32,421 nucleotides of DNA from an uncultured Bacilli bacterium (GCA_947587115.1 CANPXY010000004.1:1-32421), one strand, 5' to 3'; shown: positions 15,050 to 23,279, counted from the first letter of the stretch. Notes: generated from the letters alone by a model not told the origin. A program made the numbers and translations.

Positions 15050-16849
15050 CTATTTTTCATCCATGGAGAGAACCGATAAGAATGCTTCCTGTGGCACTTC
15101 AACACTACCAATTCTCTTCATTCGTTTTTTTCCTTCTTTTTGTTTTTCTAATAATTTTTTCTTTCTTGTCACATCGCCACCATAACATTTTGCCAACACA
15201 TTTTTGCGTAAGGCTTTAATGTCACTTCGAGCAATGACGTGCGTTCCAATCGCTGCTTGAATCGGTACTTCAAACATCTGTCTTGGAATAATTTCTTTTA
15301 AATGTTCAACGACGATCTTTCCTCGTTTATAAGCAAAGTCTTTGTGAACGATCGTACTTAAAGCATCAACCACATCCCCATTCATTAAAATATCCATCTT
15401 TACCAAATCACTTTTTTTATTACCGATAAACTCATAATCAAAAGATGCATATCCCTTGGTATAAGATTTAAGTTTATCAAAGAAATCGTAGACGATTTCA
15501 GAAAGTGGCATCTCATAGTAGATGACCACACGAGTCGCATCGATATAATCCATCGAACGATAAAGTCCCCGCTTATCTTGACATAGTTCCATAATGGAAC
15601 CGATGTATTCCACTGGAGCATAAATGCTGGCTTTGACATAAGGTTCACGAACTTCTTTAATCAAAGATCGATCCGGCATTTTGGTTGGCGCATCAATCAT
15701 GAGAATCGATCCATCGGTAAGCTCGACCTCGTAGACAACCGAAGGACTAGTCGCAATCAAATCGATCTTGAATTCCCGTTCGATACGTTCCTCAATAATA
15801 TCCATATGTAATAGACCTAAGAAGCCCGTTCGAAATCCAAATCCCAAAGCTTTAGAAGTTTCCGGCTCAAATACCAACGAAGCATCATTTAATTTCAATT
15901 TTTCTAAAGCTTCCTTCAAATCTTCATATTTGTTTGATTCGATCGGATAAAGTCCACAGTAGACCATCGATTTCATAGGTTGATAGCCGGGAAGCGGCTC
16001 TTTACATGAATGATCTCGTAAAGTGATCGTATCGCCCACCTTGACATCTGAAATACTCTTGATGCTAGCAAAAAGATATCCTACTTCTCCTGTACTTAAC
16101 TTTTGTACTTTCTGATCCTTAGGCGTGCTGATTCCAAGAGCCACAACCTCATAGGTGGCTGCAGTCTCCATCATCAAGATCGTATCTCCTACTTTCACTT
16201 CCCCATTGACAATACGGACCAATATTACAACGCCGCGATAAGGATCAAACACACTATCAAAGATCAGTGCTTGTAACGGTTCACGAACATTTCCCTTCGG
16301 TGGTGGTATTACTTCGATGATACGCTCTACTAAAGCTTCAATCCCAATCCCGTTCTTAGCGCTCGTAAGCAAAATTTCATCTTCCTTAAAACCGAACGAA
16401 GTCATGAGCTCTTGCTTTACTTTTTCAACGTCCGCATTAGGTAAATCGATCTTGTTGATGACTGGTATTACTTTTAAGTCATGTTCCATCGCCAAATATA
16501 AATTTGCCAACGTCTGTGCTTCAATCCCTTGAGCAGCATCAACTACCAAGATTGCGCCTTCACATGCCGCTAAACTGCGGGAAACTTCATAAGTAAAATC
16601 GACATGCCCCGGTGTATCAATTAAATTCAAATAATAGTCTTCATCTTTATAATGATAAGTGAGTTGTACCGCATTCAATTTAATCGTAATCCCGCGTTCT
16701 CGTTCCAGATCCATATTATCTAAAATCTGATCTTTCATCTCTCGCTTTTCAAGAGCACCAGTAACTTCTAAAATTCGATCAGCCAAAGTACTCTTTCCAT
16801 GATCGATATGCGCGATGATCGAAAAATTACGAATGTTTTCTTGTTTCAT
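15050..16849 (-). CDS. lepA: Elongation factor 4 (LepA GTPase)
   Basis: This 599-residue translational GTPase has G1 AHIDHGKSTL, G2 RERGIT, G3 DTPGHVDF, G4 NKIDLP and the LepA-specific C-terminal domain rich in Lys/Arg (YGGDVTRKKKLLEKQKEGKKRMK). It binds ribosomes and is thought to act on back-translocation or in initiation and assembly. The frame is open to 17080, but the upstream part lies inside the preceding gene and its terminator; GGTGAT lies before ATG 16849, giving MKQENIRNF, the standard start. It heads the lepA-spoIIID-hemW-HD run. Confidence 0.97.
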   Translation of the reverse strand: MKQENIRNFSIIAHIDHGKSTLADRILEVTGALEKREMKDQILDNMDLERERGITIKLNAVQLTYHYKDEDYYLNLIDTPGHVDFTYEVSRSLAACEGAILVVDAAQGIEAQTLANLYLAMEHDLKVIPVINKIDLPNADVEKVKQELMTSFGFKEDEILLTSAKNGIGIEALVERIIEVIPPPKGNVREPLQALIFDSVFDPYRGVVILVRIVNGEVKVGDTILMMETAATYEVVALGISTPKDQKVQKLSTGEVGYLFASIKSISDVKVGDTITLRDHSCKEPLPGYQPMKSMVYCGLYPIESNKYEDLKEALEKLKLNDASLVFEPETSKALGFGFRTGFLGLLHMDIIEERIEREFKIDLIATSPSVVYEVELTDGSILMIDAPTKMPDRSLIKEVREPYVKASIYAPVEYIGSIMELCQDKRGLYRSMDYIDATRVVIYYEMPLSEIVYDFFDKLKSYTKGYASFDYEFIGNKKSDLVKMDILMNGDVVDALSTIVHKDFAYKRGKIVVEHLKEIIPRQMFEVPIQAAIGTHVIARSDIKALRKNVLAKCYGGDVTRKKKLLEKQKEGKKRMKRIGSVEVPQEAFLSVLSMDEK

Positions 16850-16864
16850 AAGATCACCAAAACT

Positions 16865-16873
16865 ATTATAACA
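16865..16873 (-). promoter_or_regulatory. Extended -10 promoter for lepA
   Basis: The minus strand reads TGTTATAAT (16873-16865), a consensus extended -10, beginning in the T-tract of the preceding terminator and 16 nt before the lepA ATG. No -35 is discernible because that position falls in the terminator stem. Confidence 0.6.
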
Positions 16874-16895
16874 AAAAACTAGGATTTCTCCTAGT
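16873..16895 (-). terminator. Terminator after the leucine-rich repeat protein gene
   Basis: The minus strand forms a perfect 7-bp stem ACTAGGA/TCCTAGT with a GAAA tetraloop (16895-16878), followed by six T. It ends immediately at the lepA promoter. Confidence 0.85.
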
Positions 16896-16901
16896 AAAAT
16901 A

Positions 16902-18479
16902 TTATGGTTCCCAGTGAATACATGGGTTAGTTTCATCTCCCCAATACTGGGAAGCATTGTCTTTATTTGCTTCATAGTGAGTTTCACAGTTGCTGCCTTC
17001 AAGCCAACCAGAAGATCCATATTTGCTGCCGAAAGGACTAGCATCTGCGTTATAACTCGTATTTGTTCCATAACTTTCAAAATCAGCAGGACTACTTTTT
17101 CCTTTGATTATAACATTAGTTAGATTATTATTACCAAAGGCTTCAGCACCTACTTTCGTGACGCTAGATGGCAAAGTTACAGTTGTTAATTGATTTCCAC
17201 TAAAAGCATATTCATCTATTGTTGTAACACTTTTAGGAATTATGATAGTTGTTAATTTATTGCCAGAAAAAGCAGCACTACCTATCTTTGTAACTCTTTC
17301 TGGTATGATTATATTTGTTAATCGATTAGAAGAAAAAGCAGAACCCTCTATTGTTGTAACATTTTCAGGAATAGTTACAGTTGTTAATTGATTATCTATA
17401 AAAACATACCATCCTATTGTCGTAAGTGTAGAAGGGAGTGTTATACTAGTTAACTTATTGTATGCAAAAGCCGATCCACCTATTGTTGTAACATTTTCCG
17501 GAATAGTTACAGTTGTTAATTGATTATAACTAAAAGCACTACCTCCTATTTCTGTAACTCCTTCTGGTATTATTATATTCGTTAATTGATTAGAAGAAAA
17601 AGCACCACTTCCGATCACTTTTATTCCATCAGGTATAACAACACTTGTAATACCATAACCTTCTCCTTGGAACGAAAAAGGATAATAACCCATTTGACAA
17701 CGCTCATTACTTTCACACTCTTCACTAGAGTATCCAATATTTACTACATCAACTCCCCGAATTTTTTTTGGAATGACCACATCACTTATTATTCTTCCAA
17801 TTGGACTATTGTCATTCGTTCCAATACTTCCATTTTTTTCAATCTCTGGACCACATAAATACTTTGTAATTGTTCCTTTTCCATCAAATGCAAAACACTC
17901 TTCTGGTGTTGGTGGCTGTTCAATCACTTGTTGTGCCTCTGCATGGATTTTTCCTCGGAAGGTTTTTCCTGCTGCTTGGTCTTTTGTTGCGTCATAATCA
18001 ATCCACATTCGAAGATCATACACATAACTTTCTCCTGCACCTATTCTTCCGGTATCTAAAACTCTTTTACCATTTACAACGGACTCTGATAACTTTCTTA
18101 TGAATAGTTGATTTTCATCTCTCGTTAAATTGTATTTGATGACTGTATCTGGTAATTTAGTTTCTCCAACTAATAAGTCTACATCATCTAAATAGATTGT
18201 ATAATCACTATCGATATTCCCTTTGTTTATTAAGGTAAACCTATAAGGATCTTGTTCAAGCCCTACTTCATCTAACATTGGTACAATACCATCACCATCG
18301 ATTCCTACACTTTTTTCATCATCCAGTTCTAACGATAATGACTCTACTTGTAAAACATTGGTTTTAGTTCCATTTAAAGTTAATTGGAACCATGCATAAC
18401 TTACTCCTAGTAACAAAATTGTACCTAATATAATAGGTAATCCAAAACCATAGAGTTGTTTTTTCTGTTCCTTTGTCAT
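16902..18479 (-). CDS. Surface leucine-rich repeat protein (BspA/LRR_5 type) with TasA-like N-terminus
   Basis: Residues 10-28 form a membrane or signal segment followed by YAWF, the start seen in TasA/CalY-like secreted proteins. Residues 30-190 are a beta-rich domain (ending FRGKIHAEAQQV), then a Pro-rich linker, a Cys-containing region (195-262) and about eight 22-residue repeats (277-460) of the form LTxVxIPxxVTxIGxxAFxxNQ, the LRR_5/BspA pattern. The C-terminus has two Cys and no LPxTG. BspA proteins are extracellular and bind host or microbial surfaces; ligand is unknown. AAGGAGG precedes the ATG, a consensus promoter lies upstream, and the gene is monocistronic between that promoter and a terminator. 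The more AT-rich wording than its neighbours suggests possible acquisition. Confidence 0.88.
   Translation of the reverse strand: MTKEQKKQLYGFGLPIILGTILLLGVSYAWFQLTLNGTKTNVLQVESLSLELDDEKSVGIDGDGIVPMLDEVGLEQDPYRFTLINKGNIDSDYTIYLDDVDLLVGETKLPDTVIKYNLTRDENQLFIRKLSESVVNGKRVLDTGRIGAGESYVYDLRMWIDYDATKDQAAGKTFRGKIHAEAQQVIEQPPTPEECFAFDGKGTITKYLCGPEIEKNGSIGTNDNSPIGRIISDVVIPKKIRGVDVVNIGYSSEECESNERCQMGYYPFSFQGEGYGITSVVIPDGIKVIGSGAFSSNQLTNIIIPEGVTEIGGSAFSYNQLTTVTIPENVTTIGGSAFAYNKLTSITLPSTLTTIGWYVFIDNQLTTVTIPENVTTIEGSAFSSNRLTNIIIPERVTKIGSAAFSGNKLTTIIIPKSVTTIDEYAFSGNQLTTVTLPSSVTKVGAEAFGNNNLTNVIIKGKSSPADFESYGTNTSYNADASPFGSKYGSSGWLEGSNCETHYEANKDNASQYWGDETNPCIHWEP
17100..17651 (-). repeat. 66-bp coding tandem repeats (LRR units)
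   Basis: This stretch encodes about eight 22-residue repeats, so the DNA unit is 66 bp. Two units apart, 17350-17395 and 17482-17527 are identical except for one base over 46 bp. The phrase encoding NQ-LTN beside EEKA-like bases (17316-17339 and 17582-17605) also recurs with one mismatch. This indicates recent unit duplication or conversion. Confidence 0.85.
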
Positions 18480-18506
18480 TTTTGTTCCTCCTTATTTTCT
18501 ACTTTT

Positions 18507-18536
18507 ATTATAATTCACACACTCCCCCATTGTCAA
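18507..18536 (-). promoter_or_regulatory. Consensus promoter for the LRR protein gene
   Basis: The minus strand has TTGACA (18536-18531), an 18-nt spacer containing GGGGG, and TATAAT (18512-18507), both boxes perfect. Initiation would fall about 20 nt before the start codon. Confidence 0.85.
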
Positions 18537-18574
18537 TGAAGAGCGGTTGTGTTATGTAAAACCTTCGTAAATTT

Positions 18575-18604
18575 GTATAAAATAGCAAGAAGAATAACAC
18601 AATA
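18575..18604 (+). promoter_or_regulatory. Probable sigma-G/F-type promoter for sspI
   Basis: GTATA at 18575-18579 fits the forespore -35 (GHATR), and CACAATA at 18598-18604 fits CATnnTA in all but one fixed position, with the preferred 18-nt spacer. Initiation would fall at about 18611, immediately before AAAGG. Forespore expression is what is expected for a small acid-soluble spore protein. Confidence 0.55.
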
Positions 18605-18624
18605 AAATAGAAAGGATGATAAAT

Positions 18625-18858
18625 ATGGAAATTGATATTAGAAAACACATAATTAATAATTTTCAGGGAGATGATTATGAGGCCTTAAAAAGTGCCATCG
18701 AAGAGAGCATTAAAGAACAAGATGAACTCACTCTTCCTGGTATGGGAGTCTTTTTAGAGTTAATTTGGGAAGGTGCCGACGAAGACATGAAACAAAAAAT
18801 GCTAGAAATCATCAAAAACAAAGTAGATCAAGCCAAAGAAAAAGAATCAAACGAATGA
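18625..18858 (+). CDS. sspI: Small acid-soluble spore protein I (SspI)
   Basis: This 77-residue protein carries the SspI core: a short N-terminal helix region with NNFQGDDYEALKSAIEESI, then LPGMGVFLELIWEGAD and KQKMLEII. The corresponding Bacillus segment is LPGLGVLFEVIWKN. SspI is a minor spore-core protein made in the forespore. ATG at 18616 is also in frame, but AAAGG at 18611-18615 is too close to serve it and is 9 nt from ATG 18625, which I chose. Upstream is a sigma-G-like promoter, downstream a hairpin terminator. This is the clearest evidence that the organism, or its recent ancestor, forms spores. Confidence 0.88.
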   Translation: MEIDIRKHIINNFQGDDYEALKSAIEESIKEQDELTLPGMGVFLELIWEGADEDMKQKMLEIIKNKVDQAKEKESNE

Positions 18859-18867
18859 TTCTTTTTT
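18839..18867. terminator. Bidirectional terminator between sspI and the sigma-like gene
   Basis: AAAAAGAATCA (18839-18849) pairs with TGATTCTTTTT (18856-18866) around a 6-nt loop, with T-rich sequence after it on both strands. It serves the convergent sspI and the pheS-pheT-sigma-like operon. Confidence 0.85.
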
Positions 18868-19558
18868 ATTTAATTACTTTTCTTTGATTAAAGTAACGAT
18901 AGACGAGTTCTCGATCACTACAATCAACATTTTCTCTCAATTCTTGTAATCCATGTTGACGGAAATTATCAAGTTGACGTTGACTACAATGTAGTTCTTG
19001 TGAGATGGTAACAACTTTTTCTGGCTGCCTGCCTTGGAAACCATAACGACGTTCGAACAACGAGCGTTGCGCTCCTTTCATCTTGGAAACTTCAACATCG
19101 ATATCATCCCAGACTTTATCGATGGCATGATCATAAAAATAACTTTGTATATCGACAGTATAAGGAAGCTCTTCTGAAGAAATTGGAACGACCTCCACTG
19201 CTTTAGATGCATCTTTTTTTAATTCGTTGATTCTAGATTCGATCGTCCGTTTATAATAAGAGCGAAAAGAAGCATAGACCTTATTTAAATATTCTTCTAG
19301 CGATTGCGAAAGAAGTAAGAATCCATCGATAAGAATCTCGAATGCATCGTCCTCATTTTGAAGCTGGTCCGGAAAAGCAGTATGATATGCTTCTAAATAT
19401 AGAACTGTCAACGGTAAATAATGGGCCTGTAAACGTTCTACTGCTTTTTTTCTCTCTTCAGGCGTTCCAACCTGAGCTTTAGCAATCGCCACTTGACGTT
19501 CCTCTAAGCTCATCGATTTTTGTTGTTGTAATAAATCTATAAACTCTTGAATTTGCAT
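18866..19558 (-). CDS. Divergent sigma-70-like protein in the pheST operon
   Basis: The C-terminal part, residues 165-212 (SLFERRYGFQGRQPEKVVTI, then ELHCSQRQLDNFRQHGLQELRE), reads like sigma-70 region 4: an R-Y-G loop, a helix-turn-helix and a terminal L-x-x-L-R helix. Residues 30-115 are helical and could be a degenerate region 2 (AHYLPLTVLYLEAY, then DEDDAFEILIDGF and SFRSYYKRTIESRIN), but I cannot identify clear -10 recognition residues. AAGGGGG lies before the ATG, 16 nt after pheT, so it is the third cistron under the Phe T-box. A regulatory DNA-binding role is inferred; it could instead be a region-4-only adaptor. Confidence 0.6.
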   Translation of the reverse strand: MQIQEFIDLLQQQKSMSLEERQVAIAKAQVGTPEERKKAVERLQAHYLPLTVLYLEAYHTAFPDQLQNEDDAFEILIDGFLLLSQSLEEYLNKVYASFRSYYKRTIESRINELKKDASKAVEVVPISSEELPYTVDIQSYFYDHAIDKVWDDIDVEVSKMKGAQRSLFERRYGFQGRQPEKVVTISQELHCSQRQLDNFRQHGLQELRENVDCSDRELVYRYFNQRKVIK

Positions 19559-19574
19559 GATTTTACCCCCTTAA

Positions 19575-21965
19575 TTATTTATCACGTAATTCAGCTTGAT
19601 ACTCTTTTTCTATTGTTTGAATAATTTTGTTGAAGATTTGCATGACTTCTTCTTCTTGAAGTGTTCGCATCATTTCTTGAAAGGTTAAACGAAATGCCAA
19701 AGATTTCTTGCCTTGTTCTACATGTTCTCCATGATAGAGGTCAAACACTTCAACTGTTTTTAATAATTTACCTCCAGCTTTCTGCATGCTTTTGATGATA
19801 TCACTGGCCAAAAGATCTTCATCGAGAATAAATGCCACATCTTTTTGAATAGAAGGATATTTAGAAATTTCTCGGTCTTTAATCCCACGGATTTGTTTAT
19901 CAAAGATATAGTCAAGATCGATTTCAAATACATAAAGTGGTACTTTGGAGATTTTTGGATGCACCATACCTAGATAGCCAATGATATCTCGATCAAGCAT
20001 TAAGACTGCACTTTGATAAGGATGGAATTCACAAGGTAATTCCCCTAGTTCAAAATGATAACGATTTCCTAGGCCAAGATAAGAAAGCAAGTTTTCAATA
20101 ATTCCTTTCACATAATAGAAATCGATGTCGATCTCATGATGCTGCCAAAGATTTTCATTGACCTTTCCAGTTAAAATACCTGCGGCAAAAGTCTTCGTTT
20201 TAACAACTTCGTCCTCTAGATAATAACTGTCACTGATTTCATAAAATGCAAAATCTTTATTCATTCTTGATAGATTATAGTCCGCTACTTGAAGAAGGGA
20301 TGGCAAAAGACTGTAACGCATCACTTTATGATCATAAGATAAAGGATCTCGCATTTCAATAGGTGTAAAAGTATCGAAAGTAAACTCTTTTAAATGTTCT
20401 GGGCTCGTCAAAGAATAAGTCGTAATTTCACTTAATCCAAGTGCCTCGAAACGAGCTTTGATCTCTTTTTCTTTCAGATATTTACCCTCATATGTTCCTG
20501 GTTTGTTGGAGAAAGGAAGCGTTCCTTGAACCATGTCAATACCATGAATGCGCCCAACTTCTTCGATCAAATCTTCTTCGATGGAAATATCTAGTCGTCT
20601 AGTTGGAACCGTTACGGTTATTGTATCATCCTGTACTTCGGTAGCAAAAGCCAACCGTTCAAAAACGTCGACGATCTCTTCCATCGATAAAGAGGTCCCC
20701 AAAACACGATTGATTTTTTCTTTCGTAATAGAAATCACTTTTTGTTCTTTGGAAAGTGTATCGTGGGCGACAATTCCTTTGATGACCGTAGCACCCGCAT
20801 ATTTCTCTAACAAATAACAAGCTCGATTGATGGCTTGATAAGTCCGGACAGGATCAAGTCCCTTTTCAAAACGGCTACTTGCCTCACTGCGTAAAATTGA
20901 TCTTGCGGTACGGCGAATACAGTAAGGAGAAAAGATGGCACTTTCAATGACAACCGTCTTCGTATCTTCTTCTACTTCGGTATTTAGACCACCCATGACG
21001 CCGGCAAGACATACAGGCTGTTCTTTATCTGCAATCACAATATTCTCGTGTGTAAGTACCCTTTTCTGACCATCGAGTGTCGTAAATTCTTCTCCGTCTT
21101 TCGCCATGCGAACATGAATTTCATTGCCAAGACGATCTCCATCGAAAAAGTGAAGCGGTTGGCCATACTCTAACATGACATAATTAGAAATATCGACGAC
21201 ATTGTTGATCGGACGAACTCCGGAAGCCATGAGACGTGCCTGCATCCATTTAGGACTAGGCATAATTTGAACGTTCTTAACGACTCTTGCCAAATACACA
21301 GGACAGTTTTCTGTTTCAACATGAATAGAGATCTCATCGTGCGCGTCTCCACTTTCGTTTTCGACTTCTTCCTGTGGCTCCGTCACTTTAAGATGATAGA
21401 TGGCACCCATTTCATAGGCCATACCAAGCATACTCATCAAGTCACTTCGATTGCTGGTAAGTTCAAAATCGATCACTTCATCATCATAATTCATGTAAGC
21501 AAGGGCGTCCATTCCAAGTGGTGCATCATCTTCTAATACATGAATTCCTGTTTTATCTTCTTCACTTTGATATTTAGATTCAATGCCAAGTTCACCTAAA
21601 GAACAGATCATACCATTAGATTCTTGTCCACGAATGACCCCTTTTTTAATTTCAATGCCACCAGGTAAGGTTGCTCCAGGAAGTGCAACCATCACTTTAA
21701 TCCCACTTCGAACATTGGGAGCACCACAGACAATTTGCCGAACCTCGTTATTAGCAAGTTCCACTTGACATACATGCAAATGATCGCTGTCTGGATGATC
21801 CACACACTCTTTCACATACCCGATGACAATATTGGTAGCGCTCGAAAGTTTCCCTGCACTTTCATATTCGTTTCCTACTTTCGTCATGGCTTCCGCAATT
21901 TCATGAATGGAAACTTCTTGAGGAAGTGTTATATAATCATTGATAAAATTTCTACTGATTTTCAT
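19575..21965 (-). CDS. pheT: Phenylalanyl-tRNA synthetase beta subunit
   Basis: PheT pairs with PheS as an alpha2beta2 enzyme charging tRNA-Phe. The 796-residue protein has the usual domain order: an N-terminal tRNA-binding (EMAP-like) domain at about 40-150 (VGYVKECVDHPDSDHLHVCQ), B3/B4 editing domain, B5 domain, catalytic-like core and a C-terminal ferredoxin-fold anticodon-binding domain (KYPSIQKDVAFILDED, then LAFRLTFQ). Length is normal. The start is 1 nt after the pheS stop, with ribosome site AAGGAG inside the end of pheS, so the subunits are coupled. Regulated by the T-box upstream of pheS. Confidence 0.97.
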   Translation of the reverse strand: MKISRNFINDYITLPQEVSIHEIAEAMTKVGNEYESAGKLSSATNIVIGYVKECVDHPDSDHLHVCQVELANNEVRQIVCGAPNVRSGIKVMVALPGATLPGGIEIKKGVIRGQESNGMICSLGELGIESKYQSEEDKTGIHVLEDDAPLGMDALAYMNYDDEVIDFELTSNRSDLMSMLGMAYEMGAIYHLKVTEPQEEVENESGDAHDEISIHVETENCPVYLARVVKNVQIMPSPKWMQARLMASGVRPINNVVDISNYVMLEYGQPLHFFDGDRLGNEIHVRMAKDGEEFTTLDGQKRVLTHENIVIADKEQPVCLAGVMGGLNTEVEEDTKTVVIESAIFSPYCIRRTARSILRSEASSRFEKGLDPVRTYQAINRACYLLEKYAGATVIKGIVAHDTLSKEQKVISITKEKINRVLGTSLSMEEIVDVFERLAFATEVQDDTITVTVPTRRLDISIEEDLIEEVGRIHGIDMVQGTLPFSNKPGTYEGKYLKEKEIKARFEALGLSEITTYSLTSPEHLKEFTFDTFTPIEMRDPLSYDHKVMRYSLLPSLLQVADYNLSRMNKDFAFYEISDSYYLEDEVVKTKTFAAGILTGKVNENLWQHHEIDIDFYYVKGIIENLLSYLGLGNRYHFELGELPCEFHPYQSAVLMLDRDIIGYLGMVHPKISKVPLYVFEIDLDYIFDKQIRGIKDREISKYPSIQKDVAFILDEDLLASDIIKSMQKAGGKLLKTVEVFDLYHGEHVEQGKKSLAFRLTFQEMMRTLQEEEVMQIFNKIIQTIEKEYQAELRDK

Positions 21966-21966
21966 C

Positions 21967-23019
21967 TTACTTATCTCCTTCCACCCGATCGTACGTCTCT
22001 AAGAACCGAACGTCATTGGTATATAGATCACGAATATCACTGATTCCGTATTTTAACATGGCCACACGTTCAATTCCAATTCCAAAAGCAAAGCCCGTGT
22101 ATTTCTTGGCATCATATCCGCAGGCATTAAGGACGTTTGGATGTACCATTCCTGAACCTAAAATCTCGATCCATCCAGTATTTTTACAGATGTTGCAGCC
22201 TGCTCCACCACATTTAAAACAAGAGATATCGACTTCATAACTTGGTTCGGTAAACGGGAAATAACTTGGTCGAAAACGAATGGTTCGCTCTTCTCCGAAG
22301 AGTCGTTTGGCAAAGACATCGAGCGTTCCTTTCAAGTCAGCTAGAGAAATATTCTCTCCAACGACAAGACCTTCGATTTGCCCAAACTGATGAGAATGGG
22401 TCGCATCGTCCGCATCACGACGATATACTTTTCCAGGACAGATGATACGAATTGGCTCTTTCTTCTCATTTTTTAACATCGTTCTTGCTTGCACAGGAGA
22501 AGTTTGACTGCGAAGCAACAATTCTTCAGTAATGTAAAAAGAATCTTGGGCATCGCGCGCTGGATGTTCCTTCGGCAAATTCAAAAGTTCAAAGTTATAG
22601 TGATCTTCTTCTACTTCAGGACCACTTACTACGTCATAACCCATCGATACAAATAACGATTCGACTTCTTCTCTTACTTTGGTAAGAGGATGCTTACTCC
22701 CAATCTTAAATGTTCTTCCTGGTAAAGTTGGATCAATCTTGTCTTTCTTCAACTTTTCTTCTAATTCTTTCGCTTTGAACATCTCTTCCAAAACCTGAAT
22801 ACGCCCTGCTACCTCGCCTTTAAAAGCATTGGCGAGCGCTCCAACCTTTTTTTTCTCTTCATCAGATAGTGTTGCCATATCTTTGGTAAGATCGGTGATG
22901 AGCCCCTTTTTTCCTAAATATTTTACTCGAAGAGTCCCAATATCGGCCGTCGTGTTGATGATAGCTAAATCTGCTTCCAACTGTTGTCTTAAATTTTCAA
23001 TCTTTTCTTCTAGATTCAT
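21967..23019 (-). CDS. pheS: Phenylalanyl-tRNA synthetase alpha subunit
   Basis: This 350-residue class II synthetase subunit holds the active site. An N-terminal coiled coil (1-90) precedes the catalytic domain. Motif 2 region FRPSYFPFTEPSYEVD is present, followed by CFKCGGAGCNICKNTGWIEI (a four-Cys insert, common in Firmicute PheS) and GMVHPNVL; motif 3 is FAFGIGIERVAMLKYG. AAAGGAGG precedes the start. It is the first gene after the T-box leader and is followed at once by pheT. Confidence 0.97.
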   Translation of the reverse strand: MNLEEKIENLRQQLEADLAIINTTADIGTLRVKYLGKKGLITDLTKDMATLSDEEKKKVGALANAFKGEVAGRIQVLEEMFKAKELEEKLKKDKIDPTLPGRTFKIGSKHPLTKVREEVESLFVSMGYDVVSGPEVEEDHYNFELLNLPKEHPARDAQDSFYITEELLLRSQTSPVQARTMLKNEKKEPIRIICPGKVYRRDADDATHSHQFGQIEGLVVGENISLADLKGTLDVFAKRLFGEERTIRFRPSYFPFTEPSYEVDISCFKCGGAGCNICKNTGWIEILGSGMVHPNVLNACGYDAKKYTGFAFGIGIERVAMLKYGISDIRDLYTNDVRFLETYDRVEGDK

Positions 23020-23029
23020 AATTTCCTCC

Positions 23030-23243
23030 TTTAAACAAAAACACGATATTTCTAAGGACGAAATACCGTGTTACCACCTTAATTCATAGATTGCTCTATC
23101 TCTAATTCTTAACGCGAAAAACGCCTAAAAATAGGAACTATAGGGTGAATTCATAAGTATTTCTCTTGATCCGTTCCACCAGCTGGATCTCTCTTGTAAG
23201 ATATTTCCTTATTACTACTTCCTAATCATTGCTTTTCAAAATA
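23030..23243 (-). promoter_or_regulatory. T-box riboswitch, Phe specifier (UUC)
   Basis: The leader of pheST reads, on the minus strand, AGTA-type internal loop sequences, AGAGAGA and CTGGTGG (stem I apical parts), then GAA-TTC-ACC with the specifier TTC at 23149-23147. The conserved T-box is AAGGTGGTAACACGG (23080-23066) and it is followed by a terminator hairpin (CACG...CGTG, 23070-23042) with TTTTTG. Uncharged tRNA-Phe binds the specifier and the T-box to favour the antiterminator, which turns on pheS-pheT and the sigma-like gene. Length, order and specifier all agree with a Phe T-box. Confidence 0.95.
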
Positions 23244-23250
23244 CGTGTAT

Positions 23251-23279
23251 ATTATAACACATTATTTACATTTTGCCAA
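23251..23279 (-). promoter_or_regulatory. Promoter for the T-box/pheST operon
   Basis: The minus strand has TTGGCA (23279-23274), a 17-nt spacer ending TGT, and TATAAT (23256-23251), i.e. also an extended -10. It overlaps the last codons of the upstream histidine kinase gene, so no terminator for that gene is visible. Confidence 0.8.

Noticed and set aside
15058..15100. Sigma-E-like promoter for spoIIID within lepA
   Set aside because: The best match (GCATTCT, 13-nt spacer, CATGGATG) misses several fixed positions, so I could not support it from sequence.
15037..15111. 25-residue extension of SpoIIID
   Set aside because: It is a shadow of the lepA 3' end; the ATG at 15036 with AGAGGA gives the known family length.
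16850..17080. 77-residue N-terminal extension of LepA
   Set aside because: It lies within the end of the LRR gene and across its terminator; LepA normally starts at MKQENIRNF, where there is a ribosome site.
17100..17651. CRISPR-like regular repeats
   Set aside because: The 66-bp periodicity is in a single open frame and encodes LRR_5 repeats; there are no spacers or cas genes.
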